Source: Leptospira selangorensis (GTDB taxonomy: Bacteria; Spirochaetota; Leptospiria; Leptospirales; Leptospiraceae). From it: a DNA stretch of 64,000 bases. The position numbers and the translations under genes were made by a program. Positions 42,105 to 49,335 of the stretch are shown one piece after another. The notes under the pieces were generated by a model that had not been told where the DNA came from, ran no database searches, and saw nothing but the letters and a program-made list of their open reading frames with translations. Where the stretch lies: NCBI RefSeq assembly GCF_004769405.1, contig NZ_RQES01000016.1, positions 1 through 64,000 on the forward strand. Reading direction: 5' to 3'. Position 1 is the stretch's first letter; each line of letters begins with the position of its first letter.

Positions 42105-44117
42105 TTATTGAATGGCGCCTGTTATACCGGTAGGTGCTTGTAGATATTTTAAAGCACCATAAGCATCTACTGAAGTTCCATATTTGGTCTTGGCACTAAT
42201 GGAAGAAGTTGTTTTACCTCCATTTCCAATCGCCTCTATTACATCTTGAGAATTTAGAGTTGGATTATAGGAACGGACAAGCGCTGCCACTCCAGCCACA
42301 TGAGGCGTCGCCATTGATGTACCATCTATCACTTTATATTGGGTGAGATTGTCTTTATCCAAAGTGGTCAACTCGAATAAAACAACTCCAACCCCAGCCT
42401 TAGATATAGTCGAGTCCGAATAAAAATAAAAGGCAAACGTACAAGCTGTGGCTGAACCTGTGCAAAGTGGTAAAGAATATTCTACGGACCCTAAAGCACC
42501 GTTCATTTCTCCAGAATATACTCCTAATCCATAAGGGGATTGGCTAGGATGGGGTACTAAATTATCCCCACGATAGGAAGTATAAACTTTATCGTATGAT
42601 TCGGTGTCCAGATAAATTAACGCGCTAACTTTTGTGAGATCGGTTCCGCTTGCAAGTGAAAACGTTTTATAGGCATAACTAGTAGTATTTGCAGCATAAC
42701 CACTCGTAGATGTTCCTGCCATCACAGTTGCACAATCGTTAGGGAGAAGTAACATACTGTAGCTACTACCGCCTATTGTACAATTATTTGCCGCCCAGCT
42801 TGTGCCAGAGCTTAAATAAATTGTCCATGTGGAAAAATCGGTTAATTCATATCCTTCTAATCCTGTCCAAGAACTTCTGATATTTGTTCCGGGAGCTCCC
42901 ACATCTACGGAACGATTTGTGGAGGTTGCATTTGAATCATAATTAGAAAAGTTAGCGACTAGATACGCTTGGTCCAATGCTCCTACGCATAAAAGATTCG
43001 TGTGAGTGAATTCACATGGGTAGGATTGTTGATAAAGAGAAGTACTCGAGCCTTGCAAATCTGCGCCATCATTACCTGCAGCTACTATAAATAAAGCCTC
43101 ATAAGGGCTTCCTGAGGCGGCGGAGGTAATTGCATTTGCAAATGAACTATCGTAAGTATTTCCGCCGAGACTCAAGTTAATTACCTTAGCTCCGTTACGT
43201 AATGCAAAATTGATCCCTTTTACGATGTCAGCTGTGGTTCCGGAACCGAATTCATCTAAAACTCTAACCGCCATTATTTTGGCGTTCCAACAGACTCCTG
43301 AGGATCCAAGATTATTATCTCCTTTCGCAGCGATTGTTCCTGCCACATGAGTTCCATGCCCGTCCAAGTCCATAGGATCTGAATCTATATCTGCATAATC
43401 ATAACCATTCGAACATGCTCCGAGGGAAACTCCAGTATCACTCACACAACTTGCGCTAGACCACATATTTGAAGAAAGATCCTCATGATTGTAGTTCACC
43501 CCGGAATCAATAACGGCAACTACTGTGGTAGTACAATCCGTTTGTAGATCCCATGCGTTTTGCATATTCATGTCGTTGCCACTTGTCCCAGGGTTAGAAG
43601 TGGAATAAGAAGGAGAAAAAATTGTCTGTCCGGAATTTTTCAGACCCCAAAGTTGATTGAACCCTGGATCATTCGGTGTTTTCACAGTTTTATGATACAC
43701 ATAATTAGGCTGAGCAAATTCCACTCCAGGTTGGTTATTATATTCTTGGATAGCTTCTTCTATGGAAGAACCTTCTCTTACGGAAATTCTACTAAGTCCG
43801 TTTGAATGAACGGATTCTAGAAGGGAACCTCCTAGCTTATTTGCTGCAAAGGTTTTGACGGATTCTCCGGTATTTCCTTTGAATTTTACTAGGATCTCTC
43901 CTTGCACGAATTTTTGATTCTTTGCGAATCTGCGTTTTTTGAGACCTTCTGAGCTTGAATCAGTTTGGGCTAAGGATTCGAACTGCCTTTTGATCTTTTG
44001 TAGGAAGTTTTGGTCTGAACCTTTTGCAGTTAGACCTCCTACGAATAAGAGTGTAAGTATAAATATTAAGATTTGGATCTTCATATTTTTTTTGAAGAAT
44101 TGGATTAATTTTTTCAT
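42105..44117 (-). CDS. Subtilisin-like (S8) serine protease, exported
   Basis: A 670-residue protease with an N-terminal membrane or signal segment (12-31), an inhibitor-type propeptide (about 70-143; EILVKFKG to GVEFAQPNYVY) and an S8 catalytic domain. The triad is complete: Asp204 (VAVIDSGVNY), His257 (GHGTHVAG) and Ser601 (DGTSMATPHVAG), with oxyanion Asn in VAAGNDG. His and Ser are about 340 residues apart, roughly double the usual distance, so an extra domain of some 150-200 residues is inserted before the Ser. It starts 1 nt after the stop of the lipoprotein gene upstream, so the two are co-expressed. Confidence 0.92.
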   Translation of the reverse strand: MKKLIQFFKKNMKIQILIFILTLLFVGGLTAKGSDQNFLQKIKRQFESLAQTDSSSEGLKKRRFAKNQKFVQGEILVKFKGNTGESVKTFAANKLGGSLLESVHSNGLSRISVREGSSIEEAIQEYNNQPGVEFAQPNYVYHKTVKTPNDPGFNQLWGLKNSGQTIFSPSYSTSNPGTSGNDMNMQNAWDLQTDCTTTVVAVIDSGVNYNHEDLSSNMWSSASCVSDTGVSLGACSNGYDYADIDSDPMDLDGHGTHVAGTIAAKGDNNLGSSGVCWNAKIMAVRVLDEFGSGTTADIVKGINFALRNGAKVINLSLGGNTYDSSFANAITSAASGSPYEALFIVAAGNDGADLQGSSTSLYQQSYPCEFTHTNLLCVGALDQAYLVANFSNYDSNATSTNRSVDVGAPGTNIRSSWTGLEGYELTDFSTWTIYLSSGTSWAANNCTIGGSSYSMLLLPNDCATVMAGTSTSGYAANTTSYAYKTFSLASGTDLTKVSALIYLDTESYDKVYTSYRGDNLVPHPSQSPYGLGVYSGEMNGALGSVEYSLPLCTGSATACTFAFYFYSDSTISKAGVGVVLFELTTLDKDNLTQYKVIDGTSMATPHVAGVAALVRSYNPTLNSQDVIEAIGNGGKTTSSISAKTKYGTSVDAYGALKYLQAPTGITGAIQ

Positions 44118-44118
44118 A

Positions 44119-45651
44119 TTATGGACCAGTAATATTGATAGAGAATTGAGAAGAAAAAGCGGAACCTGTATTTAAAGTCGAGTAAGACTTTAACTTAACG
44201 TAATATGTTCCGGTAGAGGTGAAGGTTATTAATTTGCTATTTGGAGCGTAAGAACCGCTTGTCCAAGGAACATTTGTGCAAGTTACTCCGGAGTCTCCTT
44301 CTGCCGTAAAGGTTGACCCTTTTTTATAACAGACTTTAAAACCTCCGCCGGATTTATTAACATCCTTTTCTTTTGCATTGTTCCATTGTATTAAAACATC
44401 CTTACTACCACCGACTCCGCTAAGATCAATGGCAGAAGAAGATGCAGAACCCAAATCTCCATTGGAAGATGCGAGAGTCACTTTTGCCGTTTTACTTCCG
44501 TTGCTAGATGGACTAAATTTAATCGTAAACGTAGTGGAAGAATTTGGCGAAAGAGTCAAGAGTGGAGGTTGAGTCACTGAAAACTCGCTCTGATTTGTGC
44601 CGCTTAAAGTAACCGGGGTGCTAGGCAGAGTCAAGTTGGCTGTCCCTGAATTTAAGATTGTAACAGAGATCGAACTGGAGCTGGCTCCAGGGAGAATACT
44701 TCCGAAACTAAAAGTATGCCCTGTTCCGGTTGTTGCATCTTCTGTAATACTACTATTATTTACGTAAGATACTTTTATATTAGGGACCGGACCAGAAGTG
44801 CCTGTGCCGTTTAATGCTATTTGGAAAGGAGAAGAACTATCATTACTTTGGATATTAAAACTTGCGGAATATGAGGCAGAAGAAGTCGGCGCAAAAGTGA
44901 TCGAGATAGTTCTACTTCCTCCCGAAACGATTGTGCTACTTCCGGATAAAGCACTTAGGCTAAACTTAGAACTATCTGTTCCGGTTATGCTTGTGTTCGA
45001 AATAGTAAGATCTTGGTCGCCTATATTATAGATTGTTAATTGATTTGTCTGAGTGGTTCCGGAACTGGTCGCGAAGTTCAGATTAGAAACGCCGGAAGTT
45101 AGGGAATTATCACCATAACTTAAGTTGATATCCGGGCCAGGTAGAGGAGTTGCGGTAACTTCGATATTTAGAAGGAAATTTGAACTCAAGGGATCGTCCG
45201 AAACAATCTTTAAAGTCGCCTTTTTTACACCGAGGGTCTTAGGCGAAAAGGTAAGGGTGAATGTTTGGGTCGCGCTAGCGCTTAAAACGTTTGAGGTTGG
45301 CTGAGTTAGGCTGAATTGGTCCGAATGACTTCCGCCTAAAATAACGTAGTTTGGAGCACCACTGAGCGTTATACTTTCTGAGCTTGTATTCGTAATTACC
45401 ATTGTATATTGATTTACGCTGCTAGCATATAAACTACCCAACTTTAAAGTTCTGCCTGTCGGCAATCCAGCGTAACCTTGTCTTCCTACCTTTAGGGAAG
45501 AGTTTGTTACAGTTGGAGGAGTTGATCCTCCACCAAGGAAGAACTTAAGTCCACCGCCTCCTCCCCCGTCGCATGTCACAAGCGTTAGGAGAAAAAGAAC
45601 AAATAAGAAACAGAATCGAATATTTTGCAAATTGGGGAGTTTTATTGTCAT
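44119..45651 (-). CDS. Choice-of-anchor-D-like lipoprotein (ASH/HYDIN-type repeats)
   Basis: A 510-residue lipoprotein: signal peptide, lipobox at LVTC (about Cys27), a Gly-rich linker, and at least three immunoglobulin-like repeats of about 110 residues each with the pattern LNF-...-TLTIYNIGDQDLTIS-...-ITFAPTSSASYSASFNI typical of choice-of-anchor D / ASH domains. The C-terminal 100 residues form a different beta domain. Likely displayed on the cell surface or in the periplasm as a binding or scaffold protein. The downstream protease starts 1 nt later, suggesting that one processes or partners the other. Confidence 0.83.
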   Translation of the reverse strand: MTIKLPNLQNIRFCFLFVLFLLTLVTCDGGGGGGLKFFLGGGSTPPTVTNSSLKVGRQGYAGLPTGRTLKLGSLYASSVNQYTMVITNTSSESITLSGAPNYVILGGSHSDQFSLTQPTSNVLSASATQTFTLTFSPKTLGVKKATLKIVSDDPLSSNFLLNIEVTATPLPGPDINLSYGDNSLTSGVSNLNFATSSGTTQTNQLTIYNIGDQDLTISNTSITGTDSSKFSLSALSGSSTIVSGGSRTISITFAPTSSASYSASFNIQSNDSSSPFQIALNGTGTSGPVPNIKVSYVNNSSITEDATTGTGHTFSFGSILPGASSSSISVTILNSGTANLTLPSTPVTLSGTNQSEFSVTQPPLLTLSPNSSTTFTIKFSPSSNGSKTAKVTLASSNGDLGSASSSAIDLSGVGGSKDVLIQWNNAKEKDVNKSGGGFKVCYKKGSTFTAEGDSGVTCTNVPWTSGSYAPNSKLITFTSTGTYYVKLKSYSTLNTGSAFSSQFSINITGP

Positions 45652-45846
45652 AAAAATAAAATAGAATTCCAGAGAATTTCATACTTGATAGAGCGCGAAT
45701 CTTTTCCGCGGTAATAAGGCAAAAAAACAGGATCCGCTGTACCTAATTTGAGATATTTCACTTAAAGAATTACGTTATGTGCCCTAAGGGATAATTGATT
45801 TAAAGTTACCGTCTCATTTTTACTTTTCCGCAAATTTGCAAATGGC

Positions 45847-45904
45847 TTGACGATTCTTGAATTCAGGTCCATTTTTAGAAAAATGTCACAATATGTGACA
45901 TTTT
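45847..45904 (+). promoter_or_regulatory. Promoter region and operator palindrome of the tetR-GH1 unit
   Basis: A TTGACG -35-like hexamer is followed by a poor -10, then by an almost uninterrupted palindrome at 45880-45904: 11-bp arms AAAATGTCACA / TGTGACATTTT with a 3-nt spacer, ending 13 nt before the GTG start. Such a site directly between promoter and start is typical of an autorepressing TetR protein. The rest of the 266-nt gap to the lipoprotein gene shows nothing further beyond AT-rich sequence. Confidence 0.7.
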
Positions 45905-45917
45905 AAAAAGAGGGGAT

Positions 45918-46583
45918 GTGGGAACAAGGGAGCAAACCAGAGAACTTGTATTAGAAGCCGCAGAATCGCTGTTTTTAGCCAAAGGACTCCTGGATGTTTC
46001 TATGGAGGAGATTGCCGCCAAAGCAACTTGCACCAGGCGAAATCTGTACCGTTATTTTGATACAAAAGAAGCACTCAGTATCGCGGTTCTTCGTAAACTT
46101 CTTTCTCCTTGGAATGATTTTCAGCTCCAAACATTTGAAAAGCTGAGAAGTTCCAATCTTTCCGGTAAGGAAGAGCTTGTTTCCTTTCTCAAAACTCTAG
46201 CTAAATATTTAGAAACTCATAAACCTTTACTACGTTTTACTGCAGAGTTCGACTTTGTATTCAGAGAGCGTGGTTCTTTTCAATTGGATGCTTCTTCGGA
46301 AGAGTCACTATTCGCAGAGTTCCTATTCACCGAAAAACTTATCATACAAATTTTAGAAAAGGGGGAAGGGGATAGAAGTCTTAGTATCCCTTCTTCCTTA
46401 GCAATACTAGTTCCTACAATTACAACAGTTCTTTGGAGCCTTGGGCAGAGAGTCGCTCTTAGAGAAACTTTGATCCCAAGAGAATTCGGCGTGAATGGTA
46501 TGGAGCTTGTACAAACACAAATTGATCTATTGGTGCTTGCGTTAGAAATGAAAGAAGGCCTCGGAGAAAAGAAGGAGAATTAA
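45918..46583 (+). CDS. TetR-family transcriptional regulator
   Basis: A 221-residue TetR regulator. The N-terminal helix-turn-helix (about 25-50; SMEEIAAKATCTRRNLYRYFDTKEAL) is typical and the C-terminal ligand-binding domain is helical and unassigned. Translation begins at GTG behind AGAGGGG. A perfect 11-bp-arm palindrome lies immediately upstream and the GH1 glycosidase gene begins 1 nt after its stop, so it most likely represses both and is released by a sugar or glycoside, an inference from context. Confidence 0.9.
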   Translation: MGTREQTRELVLEAAESLFLAKGLLDVSMEEIAAKATCTRRNLYRYFDTKEALSIAVLRKLLSPWNDFQLQTFEKLRSSNLSGKEELVSFLKTLAKYLETHKPLLRFTAEFDFVFRERGSFQLDASSEESLFAEFLFTEKLIIQILEKGEGDRSLSIPSSLAILVPTITTVLWSLGQRVALRETLIPREFGVNGMELVQTQIDLLVLALEMKEGLGEKKEN

Positions 46584-46584
46584 C

Positions 46585-47886
46585 ATGTCTAAAAGTTTCG
46601 AACTTCCTAAAGATTTTTTATTGGGTTCTGCGACAGCAGCAACTCAGATAGAAGGTGGAGATATATATAATAATTGGTATGCTTGGTCTCTGATCGGAAA
46701 AGTAGGAAATGGAGAATCTTCCATCACTGGAGCGGATCATTATCGTAGATATGTAGAAGATATAGAACTTCTTTCTCAACTCCACCAAGAATGTTATCGG
46801 ATGAGCATCGAATGGAGTCGTATAGAACCTAAACAAGGAGAATGGTCCGCGGAAGGAGTGGAACATTATCGGGACGAGTTCCAAAGACTTATCAAAGCAG
46901 GCATTAAACCACTTGTAACTCTTCATCATTTCTCTTGTCCTCAATGGTTCCAAGAAAAAGGAGGATGGCTTTCCAAGGATGCAGTAGAGGACTTCATGAG
47001 ATTTGTGGACTTCTCCATTAAAAATTTCGGGGATCTCGTTTCAGAATGGTGTACTATCAATGAGCCGAATGTATTCGCAAATGATAGTTATATGGATGGA
47101 AAATATCCTCCAGGAAGTCACGGTGATATTGCGGCTTACATGAAGGTTACTAAAAATCTAATCTTAGTACATTTGAAATCATATAAGCTGATCCATAAAA
47201 TCCGGAAGGAACTCGGATTTGTGGGAGAAACTAAAGTTGGTTTTGCACATCATCTTGCTATATTCGAACCTTTTAATTCTCATCCACTCGCCAAATTAGG
47301 ATGTTTTTTAAGCGATTATCTATTTCACGAAATCCATATGAAAGGTTTTGTAGAAGGTAAACTTTGTTTTCCTGTAGGTTTCGGTTATCCGGAAGGGAAG
47401 GGGATCTTCTGTGATTTTATTGGGATCAATTATTATTCCAGACATTTATTCAAAGCTAGCTATAATCCGGGAAATCTATTCGCTACTCCTTTGGTGGATC
47501 CTAGTATCTCACAATCAGAGAAAAATGATCTAGGTTGGGAAATTTATCCGGAAGGTATTCACAAAGTTTGCCATCGAGCTTGGGACAAATACAAACTTCC
47601 TATCTATATTACAGAGAATGGAATCCCGGATGAGAAAGATGAGAAGAGAGAAAAATATATCGTAGACCATCTCTATCAGATTAAACTTCTCTTGGATGAA
47701 GGTGTCAAAGTGGAACGTTATTATCATTGGTCCTTTTTAGATAATTTAGAATGGAATGATGGTTATGGTCCTCGTTTTGGTTTGGTAGAAGTGGATTATA
47801 CTACTATGAAAAGAAAACCTAGAATGAGCGCACTTCGTTACGCAGAGATTTGTAGGACTAAGAGGATCGAAAATAGATCTATCTGA
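46585..47886 (+). CDS. GH1-family beta-glycosidase
   Basis: A 433-residue glycoside hydrolase family 1 enzyme, cytoplasmic as no signal peptide is seen. Key features are FLLGSATAATQIEGG at the N-terminus, acid/base Glu160 in TINEPN, nucleophile Glu344 in YITENG and the C-terminal WSFLDNLEWNDGYGPRFGLV. It should hydrolyse a beta-glucoside or related beta-linked sugar. The usual EGG/WSL elements are present, so it is probably active. It forms an operon with the TetR gene. Confidence 0.93.
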   Translation: MSKSFELPKDFLLGSATAATQIEGGDIYNNWYAWSLIGKVGNGESSITGADHYRRYVEDIELLSQLHQECYRMSIEWSRIEPKQGEWSAEGVEHYRDEFQRLIKAGIKPLVTLHHFSCPQWFQEKGGWLSKDAVEDFMRFVDFSIKNFGDLVSEWCTINEPNVFANDSYMDGKYPPGSHGDIAAYMKVTKNLILVHLKSYKLIHKIRKELGFVGETKVGFAHHLAIFEPFNSHPLAKLGCFLSDYLFHEIHMKGFVEGKLCFPVGFGYPEGKGIFCDFIGINYYSRHLFKASYNPGNLFATPLVDPSISQSEKNDLGWEIYPEGIHKVCHRAWDKYKLPIYITENGIPDEKDEKREKYIVDHLYQIKLLLDEGVKVERYYHWSFLDNLEWNDGYGPRFGLVEVDYTTMKRKPRMSALRYAEICRTKRIENRSI

Positions 47887-47892
47887 ATAATC

Positions 47893-48522
47893 TCATTTGC
47901 CAGTTGAGATCGATTGGAGATAATTTTTCATCATGTTGAGAAAGTGACCGGATAATTTCCGGTCACCTGATCCTTTTAAGAAGCCATAGACTCCTTCATG
48001 AAACATTACGATAAAGGAAGCAGCTTCCTGGGTATTGATATTTTCTAGGATCAGTCCGTTCTCTTTTGCTCGTACCAATTCTTTTTCTAATTCTTGGATC
48101 CAAAGCTGAAGAGCGGATTTTAATCGAGTATGGAATCCTTTATCCACAGGAGACATCTCCTGCATAAAATTATTCAAAGGGCATCCATAACGAATTAGAT
48201 CCGGCTTAATATCGCAGATATGTTTTTGCATCAGATCCAGGATCCCTTGCAAAGGATCCTCGTAATCCTGGAGAGGGCGGATCCAGCGGTCTATAATCAG
48301 AGGCCGGATAACTTCCTCCACCACCGCGTAACCTAAAATGAACTTGGTAGGAAATTGATGGTAAAACGCTCCTTTACTCAAATCAGTTCCCTTTACTATA
48401 TCATCCATGCTTGTGGCCTGAAAGCCTGATTGGAAAAACTTCTGAAAGGCAGTGTATAGGATTTTCTCTCTGGTTTTTTCCAGATCTCGGGTTTTTGGTA
48501 ACTGTTTTACTGCCTTCTTCAT
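47893..48522 (-). CDS. TetR-family transcriptional regulator
   Basis: A 209-residue TetR regulator with the HTH at about 33-60 (SMDDIVKGTDLSKGAFYHQFPTK) and a C-terminal domain resembling the TetR_C group that includes a Cys/His/Arg-containing YGCPLNNFMQEM motif. It converges with the glycosidase gene, and its promoter faces the divergent DUF1761 gene. A long perfect palindrome lies in the shared regulatory region, so this protein most likely represses itself and its divergent neighbour. The ligand is unknown. Confidence 0.9.
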   Translation of the reverse strand: MKKAVKQLPKTRDLEKTREKILYTAFQKFFQSGFQATSMDDIVKGTDLSKGAFYHQFPTKFILGYAVVEEVIRPLIIDRWIRPLQDYEDPLQGILDLMQKHICDIKPDLIRYGCPLNNFMQEMSPVDKGFHTRLKSALQLWIQELEKELVRAKENGLILENINTQEAASFIVMFHEGVYGFLKGSGDRKLSGHFLNMMKNYLQSISTGK

Positions 48523-48545
48523 TTATTTCGGAACTTAATCTCTCC

Positions 48546-48557
48546 TACTAATTAAGT
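48546..48557. promoter_or_regulatory. Imperfect second operator near the tetR start
   Basis: TACTAATTAAGT resembles one core of the main palindrome (TACTAATTAGTA) and lies 24 nt upstream of the regulator's start. It could be a weaker second binding site. Short AT-rich matches like this arise by chance, so support is modest. Confidence 0.3.
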
Positions 48558-48608
48558 TATTTTCCCGAATTCCGCAACAAAAAAGGATGCGGGAAAATAT
48601 TTTTCTTG

Positions 48609-48630
48609 TAACATACTAATTAGTATGTTA
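48609..48630. promoter_or_regulatory. Perfect 22-bp operator palindrome between tetR and DUF1761 genes
   Basis: Two gapless 11-nt arms, TAACATACTAA and TTAGTATGTTA, are fully self-complementary. The site lies 87 nt from the TetR start on one side and 58 nt from the preferred DUF1761 start on the other. It is the clear operator candidate for the adjacent TetR protein. Confidence 0.75.
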
Positions 48631-48687
48631 ATGAGATCCATCCGTTTGCAAAATATTATGCAGCGGAAAAATCTATTGGATAATAGT

Positions 48688-49107
48688 ATGATACCGATCA
48701 ATTTAACTTCAGTTTTGTTGGCTACTCTTGCCGCTATGGTTTTAGGCTTTCTTTTGCATGGACCCATTCTTGGCAAAGTTTGGATGAGGCTCGCGAATAT
48801 TGTGCCCACAGGAAATGAAAAGTTTTCAGATATGCTTCCGAATTTATTTTGGAACTTAGTCGCAAACTTTGTGACCGCTTATGTGATAGCCGTCATTTAT
48901 CTGTTCGCTATGCCTTCTCCTTATCTGGCGGGTGAGGGTATTTGGAGAGGAGTAATTTGTGCACTTTGGCTATGGATCGGTTTTGTAGTAACCTCCACTT
49001 CGATGGAAGTGATTTGGATGGGAAGAAAACTTGGCCTTTGGTTATTCGAATGCGGCTGTTCTTTTCTGGTTATGTCGGTCATGGGTGCGATCATCGCAAG
49101 TTATTGA
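48688..49107 (+). CDS. DUF1761 membrane protein (copy B)
   Basis: A 139-residue membrane protein with four hydrophobic helices and the DUF1761 N-terminal pattern (MIPINLTSVLLATLAAMVLG, then GPILGKVWMRLAN). The frame opens 21 codons earlier at 48625, but that ATG lies inside the operator palindrome, whereas the Met chosen here aligns with the start of the paralogue at 31102-31542. Divergent from a TetR gene and probably controlled by it. The function of the family is unknown. It is followed by a spacer with an inverted repeat, AGTAGTAGC / GCTACTACT. Confidence 0.78.
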   Translation: MIPINLTSVLLATLAAMVLGFLLHGPILGKVWMRLANIVPTGNEKFSDMLPNLFWNLVANFVTAYVIAVIYLFAMPSPYLAGEGIWRGVICALWLWIGFVVTSTSMEVIWMGRKLGLWLFECGCSFLVMSVMGAIIASY

Positions 49108-49147
49108 AATAAAAGCCGGCTGGCTCTAACCGGACTTTCGTTCTACG

Positions 49148-49179
49148 AGTAGTAGCGCCATTGTAATGAGGCTACTACT
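49148..49179. repeat. Inverted repeat after the second DUF1761 gene
   Basis: Perfect 9-bp arms AGTAGTAGC / GCTACTACT with a 14-nt loop lie 40 nt past the DUF1761 stop. There is no T-run, so it is not a canonical terminator. The rest of the spacer up to the EF-G-like gene (49180-49335) shows no gene or convincing promoter. Confidence 0.5.
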
Positions 49180-49335
49180 GAATATAAGAAAAGTTTATTT
49201 CTTTTTAGGTCGGTAAGGTTCTTTTAAAGACTTGGTTGCCGCTCTTCTTTGGATTCGAAGTAAAGCAGAGAGATTCTTTCTTTGACGTACGCGCACCTTG
49301 GCGAACGAATGGATTTTTGCTTACGGTCTTCTCTT

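Noticed and set aside
48625..48687. Upstream ATG for the second DUF1761 protein
   Set aside because: The codon lies inside the operator palindrome and the added 21 residues are polar and absent from the paralogue.
49282..49335. Upstream ATG for the EF-G-like protein
   Set aside because: The extra 18 residues precede the natural GTPase start and have no counterpart in EF-G or ribosome-protection proteins.
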